NCBI GenBank assembly: GCA_023091735.1 | Contig: JALKBU010001397.1 | Coordinates: 1 to 11,537 of the forward strand | Reading direction: 5' to 3' | Source: Trichomonas tenax | Lineage: Eukaryota; Parabasalia; Trichomonadida; Trichomonadidae | DNA: 11,537 bases | Part shown: piece after piece, positions 1 through 7,826 of the stretch | Numbering within the stretch: position 1 is the first letter of the stretch | Layout of the letters: each line of letters starts with the position of its first letter | Made by a program: the position numbers and the translations under genes | The notes under the pieces: generated by a model | What the model was told of the DNA's origin: nothing | Seen by the model: the letters and a program-made list of their open reading frames with translations, nothing else | Database searches by the model: none

Positions 1-352
1 GACCGATGACATCTGGGGAAGCAAGGAAGAGGTGGTGCTTCTTTGTCCAGGCCTTGACGACCTTCTTCTCCTTGTTGAAGTTTGTAAGTGTTGGAAGATC
101 GTAAGCTGGGATGTTGAGCTTCTGAGCCTCTTCGCAGTGGACCTTGTTACCGAGGACACCGATGCGAACGTTTGGACGGATGACATGTGGGAGCTTGATG
201 GAGCCGACGAAACGCTTATCCTTGGAGATGTTGTAGCCCTTGAGCTTGAGCTGGATATCGATTGTCTCGAGGAATTCGCGCTTCTTTGTCTTTGCGCCCT
301 CAAGAACGTCCTTGATAGCCTTCTGGAGTGTCTCCTGGTGAAGATGAGTCAT
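1..352 (-). CDS. RPL10A: Ribosomal protein uL1 (L10a), N-terminal part, cut by window edge
   Basis: On the minus strand an open frame runs from the ATG at 352 to the window edge, giving 117 residues of a protein whose family is usually about 215 long. It begins MTHLHQETLQKAIKDVLEGA and contains KGYNISKDKRFVGSIKLPH and RPNVRIGVLGNKVHCEEA, which match eukaryotic uL1/L10a. This protein forms the mobile L1 stalk of the cytosolic 60S subunit, next to the E site. Codons end strongly in C or G (AAG, CTC, ATC, GTC), unlike the A/T-ending codons of the neighbouring genes; this is seen directly and fits very high expression. The ATG follows AAAAG and is preceded by GGCCTTTTT. I see no canonical TCA-pyrimidine-A/T initiator within 20 bp, so its promoter may be of another class. 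Only the family is claimed; paralogue identity cannot be judged. Confidence 0.95.
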   Translation of the reverse strand, partial: MTHLHQETLQKAIKDVLEGAKTKKREFLETIDIQLKLKGYNISKDKRFVGSIKLPHVIRPNVRIGVLGNKVHCEEAQKLNIPAYDLPTLTNFNKEKKVVKAWTKKHHLFLASPDVIG

Positions 353-877
353 CTTTTAAAAAGGCCATGCAAAGTTTTTGGGGCAGTCTAAAAATTTAGG
401 GGGTGGACACACTTTTCTTTCAATTTCAAAGAGTCGTCATTATTGACTTTAAAGTCAATTATAAATTTCCTACATCCAGACTCTCTATATTCTATTTATC
501 CTCCTTTTTGTTCAAGATATCGATTATTTTAACACGATATTTCAATTTTTTCTTCGCACAGGATTTCTTTCTGGATCTAATCAGCTAGTCCCTCCTTTCT
601 TACTTCCTTATTGTTTTTGTATTACTTTAATTTTGATCATTTAAATTTGAAAATCAAGAACTGAAAATTGTAAATTTAGAAGGGTTTTGATCTGGCATTA
701 TTTTGAGTATGTTAATTTTCATTGAATATTTTAAATCACTTATAATCTGTCATTTCAAAGAGGTTTGTAAAACTCTGATACTGTATTTTTGGAGTTCGTT
801 GGTGTTGTGTATGTTTCATAATGATCTGTTAATTATAATTCTATTTATTCATAACAATTTAAATTCTATAATGTATA
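353..877. other. Intergenic spacer between RPL10A start and ARM gene 3' end
   Basis: This 525-bp AT-rich spacer holds the upstream region of the minus-strand ribosomal protein gene at its left end. There CTAAATTTTTAG (an inverted repeat) sits between two C-rich patches when read on the minus strand, about 30 to 55 bp before the ATG. The plus-strand open frames here (403-588, 703-885) are rich in F, I and L and have no initiator or family resemblance; I take them as chance. A 30-codon lysine-rich stretch on the minus strand around 498-584 has no start codon and is left uncalled. Confidence 0.6.
442..459. promoter_or_regulatory. 18-bp perfect palindrome upstream of RPL10A
   Basis: ATTGACTTTAAAGTCAAT equals its own reverse complement over all 18 bases. 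It lies 90 bp upstream of the ribosomal protein ATG. A perfect palindrome of this length is the form expected for a dimeric DNA-binding site, but no binding family is assigned. It has no U-tract after it, so it is not read as a terminator. Confidence 0.5.
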
Positions 878-2101
878 TCAAATAAGTTCCATTATTTGTT
901 TGGCTTTTGTTGCAACTACTGGAGATCTGTCTTCAGACAATGTCTCGATATCTTCAATGTTTTCGCTGATTGCAGTAATAAACCATGAAAATTCCGGTTT
1001 TGAAGCAGTTCTCGTTACCAAATCATGAAGGCCATCAAGCAGTATCTTTGCAAGTGGTTTATCTGATAAATACGTCTGAAATACTTCAGGGAGTCTTTCA
1101 TCCAAATCAGTAAGATATGGGCATATCTTAGAAAGGACACTGAGCAAAATTCGCTTCACCTGATATGGTTGATCGTATATATTCTCAACAATAAATTTCG
1201 AGATTTGATTTCCGAATGTTTCCGCCCAAGTGGATGTTGTTTTCTCTAAGAACCTGGCAGCGTAAGTGGCAGAATCTGAATTGTTTGAAATAATATTTAA
1301 GCAAGCATCGATATCTTCATTTGAAATTTGTCCGAGGGATTCCAACAAACGGAAGGTTGCTGAAAGCAATGCCTTGTCTTCTGATGACAAAAATTGTATG
1401 ATTTTAGAATGAAGTTCTTCGAGATTTACAAAATCATTCAAAATCTCGTTTCCTAAATACTTTTGTACAATGTGAGTGAATGACATCAATGAGTTGATGA
1501 TGTAGTTAAATGAATTTGTACTTGCTCCGTATTCAATTTGTGAATATACAATCGGAAGTAATTGTTTAACGTTTTCATCGAGTTCATAGAAGTTAAATAT
1601 CTGTGAAATAAGTGCCGATGTATCAACTTCGACAGGAATTTGAGTCAGAATTGAGATAATATTGTTTTGTAAGAAAACAAGGCGGCATCCTTCGAATCCG
1701 AACAAATACGCTATAATAGAGATTGTGCTTTGAATCCATGGATTGTTGCCTTGGAAATCTTGTAAAATAGATTCACAAAATCTTGGAGTATTCTCTAAGG
1801 GCGCTGAAGAACAGTTTGAAAGTTTAATAGCATGTGCAAGAGCTTCAATAGCTGTACCTTTGATATCAGGATTAGAATCATTTAGAGACATGCCTACTAA
1901 AAAGACTACAATATCATCAAAATCGTTGAGGATTTGATCGGCGTAAGGTTTTTGAAGTGCAGAGCGAAGATAAAATAATCCATGGATTTGCAAATCAGTA
2001 TCCATTGTCTGTAATTCCTGCAGCACGAACTCTATGTCGGACTGCTTGTATTCGTTTGACACTTCGACATCCCATGACTTTGCTTTGTGTCCAGCAATCA
2101 T
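878..2101 (-). CDS. Armadillo/HEAT-like helical repeat protein, function unknown
   Basis: This 407-residue frame ends in TGA and is predicted to be almost entirely alpha-helical, with hydrophobic residues spaced as in ARM/HEAT solenoids. It has no signal peptide and no membrane segment. Residues 23-92 read like two consecutive helical hairpins (around FVLQELQTMDTDLQIHGLFY and GTAIEALAHAIKL). Further repeat-like units appear at about 125-170, 190-240, 255-300 and 315-360. Such proteins are cytosolic or nuclear scaffolds; no partner or enzymatic role can be read from the sequence. The start at 2101 is the first ATG after in-frame stops and is preceded by TTTTTCAA, which is close to but not a canonical initiator. 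Local resemblance to the ARM-like gene at 6413 (PYADQIL versus PYSQQIL, FLQNNIIS versus FVSNDIIS) suggests both belong to one trichomonad family. I cannot exclude a distant importin-, HspBP1- or condensin-type relationship. Confidence 0.8.
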   Translation of the reverse strand: MIAGHKAKSWDVEVSNEYKQSDIEFVLQELQTMDTDLQIHGLFYLRSALQKPYADQILNDFDDIVVFLVGMSLNDSNPDIKGTAIEALAHAIKLSNCSSAPLENTPRFCESILQDFQGNNPWIQSTISIIAYLFGFEGCRLVFLQNNIISILTQIPVEVDTSALISQIFNFYELDENVKQLLPIVYSQIEYGASTNSFNYIINSLMSFTHIVQKYLGNEILNDFVNLEELHSKIIQFLSSEDKALLSATFRLLESLGQISNEDIDACLNIISNNSDSATYAARFLEKTTSTWAETFGNQISKFIVENIYDQPYQVKRILLSVLSKICPYLTDLDERLPEVFQTYLSDKPLAKILLDGLHDLVTRTASKPEFSWFITAISENIEDIETLSEDRSPVVATKAKQIMELI

Positions 2102-2324
2102 TTGAAAAATTTCCTATCGTCGAGAGCATTTTAATTGTTTGATTCAAAAAATAACCAAAATAAATTTTCACTCATTTTAATGCGTTACTTTTAATTTTAA
2201 TATTGATGGTTTTGTTATATAATATATTTATGATGTATATTTTAAGTTTGATGAATTGTAGTCTTATTTTTTGGTCAGCCAAAAGAATTGAACAAGTCTG
2301 TTTAAATCATATTCCGTCACGGTC

Positions 2325-2374
2325 ACTGGAAGATTTGTGCTTCCCAGTAACTATTATCGTCGGAAACAAACGAC
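2325..2374 (+). other. Two adjacent hairpins, possible structured RNA element
   Basis: ACTGGAAG at 2325-2332 pairs with CTT-C-CCAGT at 2340-2348 (eight pairs with one bulged C, seven-base loop). GTCG at 2359-2362 pairs with CGAC at 2371-2374 (eight-base loop). No U-tract follows and no known RNA family is recognised. The pairing is seen directly; transcription is not shown. Confidence 0.3.
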
Positions 2375-2750
2375 CAATATATCGTTAAGAGCATCGTGGC
2401 TACTTGATTTGCTAATTGGTCAAAATTTACTTTAATTTATTCGCTGAATGAAATTATTTTTATGTTAATGGCAAACTATTAACTGTAATTTCTTAACATT
2501 TCCTTCCAATGTGCTGAACATTGCTTACAAATTATCTGATGTTGAGATTTTTTTCGAGATATATTTAATAATATTGCTTTTGCTTCTGAATTATATGATT
2601 TGTTATTAATAATCAAAAGTGTGTATAATGTTTGAGTTTCTAGCTTTTAAAAAATTATTATTGAAATATATCTCTTATTTCTTTAATTAGCTGGCTATGT
2701 AAGTGTTGCCTAGTTAAAATAGTGTTTATGTCAGTTTTGACACAAATTTA

Positions 2751-2755
2751 TCATT
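2751..2755 (+). promoter_or_regulatory. Initiator (TCATT) of the mannosyltransferase gene
   Basis: TTTATCATTATTTT matches the trichomonad initiator TCA-pyrimidine-A/T, with the presumed +1 at A2753. This gives a 15-nt leader before the ATG at 2768, in the normal range for these organisms. In this group the initiator is bound by IBP39 (established knowledge). Confidence 0.65.
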
Positions 2756-2767
2756 ATTTTTTGTTGT

Positions 2768-4237
2768 ATGTTGGGAGAATATATTTCGAAATTAAAACAT
2801 CCCAATTATAACAACAAATTTACATTAAAGGATATCATTACCTTACTTCTTTTGTTGTTTTTTGGATTCCTTTCAAGAACATTTCGAATTCAATACCCAG
2901 AATCAAGAATTTTCGACGAAATTTATTTTGGAAATTTCACAAACTACTATCTCACTAATCAATATTTCTTTGACGTACATCCTCCGCTTGCAAAATTAAT
3001 ATTCGCGTTCTTCGCAAAATTATCTCTCGATCCAGCAACAACAAACTATTTCCGTGATATTGATGGATACAGAGAAAAGTATTATGTCACACTTCGAATG
3101 ACAGCAGCAACAATTTCATCATTAGTTGGGCCTTACGGTTTTGCATCTCTGCGAATTTTCGGTTATTCCTACATTTCATCACTGTTTGCTGGATTTTACC
3201 TCTCAATAGAGTTCATGCTGATCGTTGAAGGCCGGCAAATCTTCACAGACGGAATTTTACACTCATTTGTTATGTTAGCGATTCTACTAATTGCAGTACT
3301 TCACACGTCCCAAGAATCAATTGCAGATTTGATTGTTGCAGGAATTGGATGTGGTTGCTGCAGCTCGATTAAATTTACTGCTCTGAGCATTTACGCGATT
3401 GTTGCATTGCATCAACTACTTTACATAACGAGCGGAAATGTTCTAAGGATATTTGAAGGCTTTAAATCGAAACCAGCTTCAATCAAAGAATTTTTCTCGA
3501 AAAATATATTAGGAAAGTATATTTTACGCATGCTAATCATTGTTTGCACAGGATTATTTGTTACAATTTCGCTGTTTTGCATTCACGTTATAATATTAAT
3601 TTATCCATCAGATCGATCACACGCAGTTCCTGAAAGTTTTGCTGGAACTCTACTTTCAAGAGATACAACGGACTTCAGTGCACATGTCAACGGATCATCA
3701 TTGTTTAGGCGTGTTTTCACATTGATTAAAATGATGCATGAATATAACATGAAAATCACAGGAGAACACAGTGCGCAATCATATTGGTATCAGTGGCCAT
3801 TAGTTATGATGAAGAGTATCCCATATTACATTAACAACATGAGCCTCGTTCTCACACCAAACTTCCTTGTTTGGTATTCAGCTGCATTAGGTGCTGTACT
3901 TAACTTAGCTCTAAGTATTGCTGCATTTTACTACGGAAATTGGAATCTTCTACAAATTTCAATTTGGCCGTTCGCTTACTTCTCCAGTTGGCTACCATTT
4001 GCTTTAGTTCCTCGCATTATTTATGTCTATCACTATCTCATCCCTTTGATGTTCGGTGTTCTCAGTTTCGCAACATTTGTTGATGTCGCGCTCCAAAATC
4101 ATAGAACTATATCAGGATGCATCTTCACACTGATGATTGTGTTCGGATTCATTCTTTGGGTCTTCTACACACCATGGCTATATGCAATGTCCGGATATGA
4201 GTGGGAATCAAGGAAATGGTACAACAATTTCTTTTGA
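2768..4237 (+). CDS. Protein O-mannosyltransferase (PMT/GT39), MIR-less
   Basis: This 489-residue polytopic membrane protein should transfer mannose from dolichyl-phosphate-mannose to Ser/Thr of secretory proteins in the ER. Seen in order: a first hydrophobic segment at 22-36; the luminal PESRIFDEIYFGNF with the family's Asp-Glu pair (D50, E51); FDVHPPLAKL at 68-77, the conserved HPP motif; VEGRQIFTDGILHSF at 153-167; several further hydrophobic segments to about 279; and the C-terminal PMT_4TMC signature SYWYQWPL (338-345) and PRIIYVYHYL (415-424). Eukaryotic PMTs are usually 750-900 residues because a three-repeat MIR domain sits in the large ER loop. Here the segment between about 280 and 337 is only some 58 residues and has no MIR repeats, so size and layout resemble bacterial and archaeal PMTs. 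The A/T-ending codon use matches its neighbours. Family call is firm; acceptor proteins are unknown. Confidence 0.92.
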   Translation: MLGEYISKLKHPNYNNKFTLKDIITLLLLLFFGFLSRTFRIQYPESRIFDEIYFGNFTNYYLTNQYFFDVHPPLAKLIFAFFAKLSLDPATTNYFRDIDGYREKYYVTLRMTAATISSLVGPYGFASLRIFGYSYISSLFAGFYLSIEFMLIVEGRQIFTDGILHSFVMLAILLIAVLHTSQESIADLIVAGIGCGCCSSIKFTALSIYAIVALHQLLYITSGNVLRIFEGFKSKPASIKEFFSKNILGKYILRMLIIVCTGLFVTISLFCIHVIILIYPSDRSHAVPESFAGTLLSRDTTDFSAHVNGSSLFRRVFTLIKMMHEYNMKITGEHSAQSYWYQWPLVMMKSIPYYINNMSLVLTPNFLVWYSAALGAVLNLALSIAAFYYGNWNLLQISIWPFAYFSSWLPFALVPRIIYVYHYLIPLMFGVLSFATFVDVALQNHRTISGCIFTLMIVFGFILWVFYTPWLYAMSGYEWESRKWYNNFF

Positions 4238-4280
4238 AGCGAAAATAATCGTATCATGATGCGATGATGATTAATTTTTA

Positions 4281-4637
4281 ATGAATTTCTTCCAATTATC
4301 GAGCAATGCCGCGAACCAGCAGAAGAGACCCTTCAGCTTTGGTAACTCTGGATCTATCTTTAAGCCGTCTGAGTCACAACAGCCTCAGATTGCGAATTCA
4401 CCGAAATTCATTCCATCACCAAAACAAGTTCTCACACCGCCGATTCTACAGGCAGACCCTCCTCCACCTGTACCTGAAAAGAGTTTAACGCCAGATGAAC
4501 AATTAGATGCGATTGATGCTCAAATTAAAGAATTGTCGACGTGGTCTAACCAACAAATTAGATTCCTATCAGCTCTTCTTACAAATGCCAATGAGTTGAA
4601 TGCTCGAATCGAAGAGCTTGAATCTCAATTCAGATAG
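4281..4637 (+). CDS. Small FxFG, proline-rich coiled-coil protein, nucleoporin-like
   Basis: This 118-residue protein has three parts. The N-terminus is polar and Q/N/S-rich with one FSFG motif (18-21) followed by a Phe-containing GSIF. A proline-rich stretch (about 40-68) includes DPPPPVPEK. The last part (about 70-116) is helical with heptad-like spacing (DEQLDAIDAQIKELS, ELNARIEELESQF). An FG segment plus a C-terminal coiled coil is the layout of Nsp1/Nup62-, Nup58- and Nup54-type nucleoporins, but one FxFG is too little to assign a subunit. Some mediator and vesicle-tether subunits also look like this. Only 43 bp separate its ATG from the stop of the mannosyltransferase gene, so its promoter must lie partly in the upstream coding region. 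A mini-frame Met-Met-Arg-stop at 4256-4267 precedes the ATG. The TAG stop is at 4635-4637. Confidence 0.72.
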   Translation: MNFFQLSSNAANQQKRPFSFGNSGSIFKPSESQQPQIANSPKFIPSPKQVLTPPILQADPPPPVPEKSLTPDEQLDAIDAQIKELSTWSNQQIRFLSALLTNANELNARIEELESQFR

Positions 4638-4849
4638 TCATTTCTAAGATTGTCATTTTAAGATAAAGCAACTCTCAGCTCACAAAAGCAATCTTACAAA
4701 TGAATAAACTAAAGCGTAAAATGGAGAATTAATTTATTTTGATAAATTTTTAGAATTATACTTAATTCTTATGATATTTCAGTTTCCATCAGGGCTGCAG
4801 TTCTGATATTTGTTTATCATGTTTCATAAAAAGATAGAGAAATTATTGA

Positions 4850-4875
4850 CATGTAAATTTTTTCATGCCATGTAA
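4850..4875 (+). promoter_or_regulatory. Paired CATGTAA boxes upstream of TAF6
   Basis: GACATGTAAAT (box at 4850-4856) and CCATGTAAAT (box at 4869-4875) form a direct repeat with 19-bp start-to-start spacing, about two helical turns. The second box ends 26 bp before the ATG. The same arrangement occurs at three other places in this window, which supports a functional promoter element. Confidence 0.55.
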
Positions 4876-4896
4876 ATGTAAATTTGAATTAGTCTG

Positions 4897-4901
4897 TCAC
4901 A
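4897..4901 (+). promoter_or_regulatory. Initiator (TCACA) of TAF6
   Basis: TGTCACAATG places a canonical TCA-pyrimidine-A initiator directly on the ATG, with presumed +1 at A4899 and a 3-nt leader. Ultra-short leaders are usual in trichomonads. Confidence 0.65.
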
Positions 4902-6218
4902 ATGACGAAAGCAAAGCAAGAGACTCTCCGCACGATTTTCAAATATCTTGGTGTTGACGTCAACAACGAAGCCTCCCTCATGCACACGCTCGTTGAACAC
5001 GCGCAAACAAATATATTAAACATTCTCGGAACAGCACAACAAATTACTCATAAATGCAAGAGAATGCGTCTATCCGTCAGAGACGTCAATCTAGCGCTCG
5101 AATCTCTCCGTCAAGAGCCTCTTTTTGGCTACTCTAGCGATAGAGAACCAAAACTTGTTGATCTGAATGGCGACCAGAAGCTTTACGTGTACGATGACAC
5201 GTTTGTTCAAGTAGATCAGTACGCACGCAGGGAATTGCCCGCTTATCCATTGGCGCCGCACTTCGATGTCGAATGGATTGCAGTAAATGGCGTTGGACAC
5301 GACAATTTAGCGACAGAAGAGCCCAGTAACGAGAAGTTGGAGAACACACAACTCAAGCAATCGACCCAGCAGCGCCAAATGACGCAGGATTCGGATGCTT
5401 TCGTTGTTTCTGACAAACATCAATTTTCATTCACACATCAAAAATACTTCAGAGAGTCTCGCACAAATCTTTTATCGAAAGATCCAAAACAGAGAGAAAT
5501 GATGTTCTCGAAATTGGCAACAATCGACTCCATTCAGACACTTGTTCCTTATTATATCAGATTTTCGCTCGTTCAATTCAGAGATCATCCAGATGACTGG
5601 GATACACTCTACGCATCCCTCTGTACAGCACGTGCTCTTGTTCAAAATTCCTTATTAAAATATATCGAATCTTACATGCAAAGTTTTATCACTATTGCGC
5701 TCTCATTCTTATTAAGCCCAGAAATCCTCAGAACAAAACCAATCGCTCTCATTCGCATGAGAGAACTTGCTGCTGAATTACTTCTCGTAATTTGCGACAA
5801 ATTACAACATAACTATCCAATGGTTCAACCGCACATTTCAGCACAGCTTATTAGCGTTTTGCTGACTCATGAGCACACAGTTTCTGAAAAATATGGTGCT
5901 TTCTGCGGATTGAACGCTTTTGGATCAGAAACAATTGCAGGATTTATTCTCCCACACATCGACCATATCATCAGCGAGCTTGTAAACGGTCCAATGAAAG
6001 ATGGTGACAGAAATATTAGAATGATCGCTGCATCAATGTATGATACTGTTGTTAATGCGGTCGGTCTTTGTTTATACAACGACACATCGAAATGCTATCA
6101 TAACCAGACATTAGAGCTCGCTCCAAAAACAGCTGAACATAGAGAAAGAATTTTTGAAGTTTTTGGATCCTCTCTTCTTCCATTTTATATCGATGATAGC
6201 GTTGAATTGTCTATTTAG
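4902..6218 (+). CDS. TAF6: TFIID subunit TAF6 (histone fold plus TAF6C HEAT domain)
   Basis: This 438-residue protein is a basal RNA polymerase II transcription factor subunit, found in TFIID and in some eukaryotes in SAGA. Residues 1-70 are the histone fold that pairs with TAF9; the segment QITHKCKRMRLSVRDVNLAL is the characteristic last loop and helix. It is followed by EPLFGY (72-77), a TAF6 hallmark. A middle block with YPLAPHFDVEWIAVNGV (115-131) matches the conserved post-fold motif of human TAF6. A Gln/Asn/Glu-rich linker spans about 135-172. Residues 173-438 form the TAF6C HEAT region, starting FSFTHQKYFRESR, with RELAAELLLVICDKL and KYGAFCGLNAFGSE corresponding to human helices. The length is shorter than human TAF6 (about 680) because the long C-terminal tail is absent. 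The start is fixed by an initiator overlapping the ATG and by alignment of the fold. Assignment is firm; complex membership in trichomonads is inference. Confidence 0.93.
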   Translation: MTKAKQETLRTIFKYLGVDVNNEASLMHTLVEHAQTNILNILGTAQQITHKCKRMRLSVRDVNLALESLRQEPLFGYSSDREPKLVDLNGDQKLYVYDDTFVQVDQYARRELPAYPLAPHFDVEWIAVNGVGHDNLATEEPSNEKLENTQLKQSTQQRQMTQDSDAFVVSDKHQFSFTHQKYFRESRTNLLSKDPKQREMMFSKLATIDSIQTLVPYYIRFSLVQFRDHPDDWDTLYASLCTARALVQNSLLKYIESYMQSFITIALSFLLSPEILRTKPIALIRMRELAAELLLVICDKLQHNYPMVQPHISAQLISVLLTHEHTVSEKYGAFCGLNAFGSETIAGFILPHIDHIISELVNGPMKDGDRNIRMIAASMYDTVVNAVGLCLYNDTSKCYHNQTLELAPKTAEHRERIFEVFGSSLLPFYIDDSVELSI

Positions 6219-6361
6219 ATATGAAATTTTTGTAAATAAATTTATTGTGTTTAAATATATTTCAAAACCAATCATAATCTGTTTTAATTTTTTAAATATT
6301 GCCTGAATTATGTTGATTGGTATTAGATATTAAAGGTTTGCTTGAAATCATATTATTTTGT

Positions 6362-6388
6362 CATGTAAATATATAATATGTCATGTAA
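6362..6388 (+). promoter_or_regulatory. Paired CATGTAA boxes upstream of second ARM gene
   Basis: GTCATGTAAAT (box at 6362-6368) and GTCATGTAATT (box at 6382-6388) form a direct repeat with 20-bp spacing. The second box ends 24 bp before the ATG at 6413, almost exactly as for TAF6. No canonical initiator lies between; GTCAAC at 6399-6404 is the nearest approach. Confidence 0.55.
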
Positions 6389-6412
6389 TTTATCTTTGTC
6401 AACAATATAATT

Positions 6413-7687
6413 ATGGATGAAGAAATCCCTTTTATTGGTGTTGAACAAATGTCGTCTCTTTTTCTTTGTGGTGAAAACAAAATGAAAGCAATTGAAGAAG
6501 AACCCGAAGATATAATGGATTTTGAGGTGATGTTGATTGCATATATCAAAGAACTCAACAAATTGATGGAAACTTCAAGAGTTGAGCAGCAAAACATCAC
6601 CTTAAAAAGACTATACGAATATCTATCTAGTTTAGAGATAATTCCATATTCTCAACAAATATTGGATGAAGGATTTTGCGAAACGTTACACAAGATAATT
6701 GATATAAATCCAGATAATTTTACAATAGTCTCATCAATATTAATATGCTTAACATCAAATTCAAAATTTCTTTCTATATTTGTTAGTAATGATATCATTT
6801 CATTCATTATTAATCATCCAATAATATGTGAACTAGATGCTGTTAACATCATTTCCATCATATCTAATGTTATTAGATATGATCAAGAATCTAACTTTTT
6901 AACAAATGAATTTATTTTGAATCTGTTTGCAATATGTCGCAACATTAAGAATGCTAGTTCAACATATGCAGTTTCCGTCTTGATTTATTGCATGTGCCAA
7001 TATCACTCCAAAATCAACTTCATCACCAATTATTTATCAAATATTTTGAGTGTAATAGAGTACATATTCGATAGTTTTGAGATATCAAATACGTTTATCT
7101 TCCATTCACTTTATTTGATTGAGATATCATCTCAAACTTTGATTATTCGAGACAAATTGATGTATCACATGAACAACTACAAGCTAAAGTACCCGCAGAT
7201 TATCTATTGGATAATTGCAATATTAGTTGAAAAGAATTCATTCGTAATTCCAGTTTTTGCTCAAAATTATGAAGAAACCGAACAATTGTTTGACAGAAAC
7301 GATAAATCGAGAGAGGCAATATTAATTTTTGTTAATTCATTGATTGTTGCAGGATATCCTTTTCTATCAACAAATAGATTTTTAAACTTCATTTCAGAGA
7401 ACTTTGAAACGATGAAAACAACAATGAAAGCTATTTCAATAACTCTTCTCACTTCAGTCCTATCAAAATGCCCAATTGATGTATTTTTTGGAATAGATAT
7501 CAACAACATCATTGAAATACTTTCTAATTTTCATACGCTAATGGACAATGGTGTAGTTCTAAGCAATTCTGAATTGAATCAGATATTTAATTCAATTAAA
7601 GAAAACACACGCAATTGGCCAATAAACATAGAAGAACTCTTCGAATTACACGGAATTAATGAAGAACTTGCAGATTATCCAATTTAA
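6413..7687 (+). CDS. Armadillo/HEAT-like helical protein, function unknown
   Basis: This 424-residue frame ends in TAA. The acidic N-terminus (MDEEIPFIGVEQMSS, then EEEPEDIMDFE at 28-38) precedes a long run of Ile/Leu/Asn-rich amphipathic helices from about 39 to 415. The helix pairs recur at roughly 40-45-residue intervals, as in ARM solenoids. There is no signal peptide, and no hydrophobic segment is clean enough for a membrane helix. Motifs PYSQQIL (78-84) and FVSNDIIS (123-130) echo those of the ARM-like protein at 878-2101; the spacing between them differs by about one repeat, as if a repeat had been gained or lost. The start is chosen as the first in-frame ATG after the paired CATGTAA boxes. 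A scaffold or adaptor role is the most that can be inferred. Confidence 0.8.
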   Translation: MDEEIPFIGVEQMSSLFLCGENKMKAIEEEPEDIMDFEVMLIAYIKELNKLMETSRVEQQNITLKRLYEYLSSLEIIPYSQQILDEGFCETLHKIIDINPDNFTIVSSILICLTSNSKFLSIFVSNDIISFIINHPIICELDAVNIISIISNVIRYDQESNFLTNEFILNLFAICRNIKNASSTYAVSVLIYCMCQYHSKINFITNYLSNILSVIEYIFDSFEISNTFIFHSLYLIEISSQTLIIRDKLMYHMNNYKLKYPQIIYWIIAILVEKNSFVIPVFAQNYEETEQLFDRNDKSREAILIFVNSLIVAGYPFLSTNRFLNFISENFETMKTTMKAISITLLTSVLSKCPIDVFFGIDINNIIEILSNFHTLMDNGVVLSNSELNQIFNSIKENTRNWPINIEELFELHGINEELADYPI

Positions 7688-7826
7688 TTTAAATATCTCT
7701 CTCAAAGATTGCCCCAACTTTCCTTGTATTCACAGCATTATGCTTGCATACTTATGCATGTGGTTTTATAGAAGGACATAGTATCTATATCAAACAAATA
7801 TTATTTCAAAAATAATCAAACAAAAA

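Larger units (their letters stand above)
2102..2767. other. Intergenic spacer with a compact hairpin-bearing island
   Basis: This is the divergent spacer between the minus-strand ARM gene and the plus-strand mannosyltransferase gene. Most of it is featureless AT-rich DNA. Between about 2300 and 2400 it is visibly richer in G and C and holds two hairpins (separate entry) and, on the minus strand, TAACGATA at 2380-2387. As I recall, that is the Myb recognition element described upstream of Trichomonas genes. A 61-codon plus-strand frame (2203-2388) covers the island, but its first half is low-complexity and no initiator precedes it, so I do not call it a gene. Confidence 0.5.

Noticed and set aside
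403..885. Two short plus-strand open frames (61 and 60 codons)
   Set aside because: Composition is F/I/L-rich as expected from AT-rich non-coding DNA, with no initiator at the start and no family resemblance.
2203..2388. 61-codon plus-strand frame before the PMT gene
   Set aside because: The first half is low complexity and no promoter signal precedes it; the second half overlaps a hairpin-bearing island, which explains its different composition.
7790..7826. Inverted repeat ATTATTT-CA-AAAATAAT as a terminator
   Set aside because: All-AT hairpins are common by chance here, and eukaryotic Pol II genes do not use hairpin terminators.
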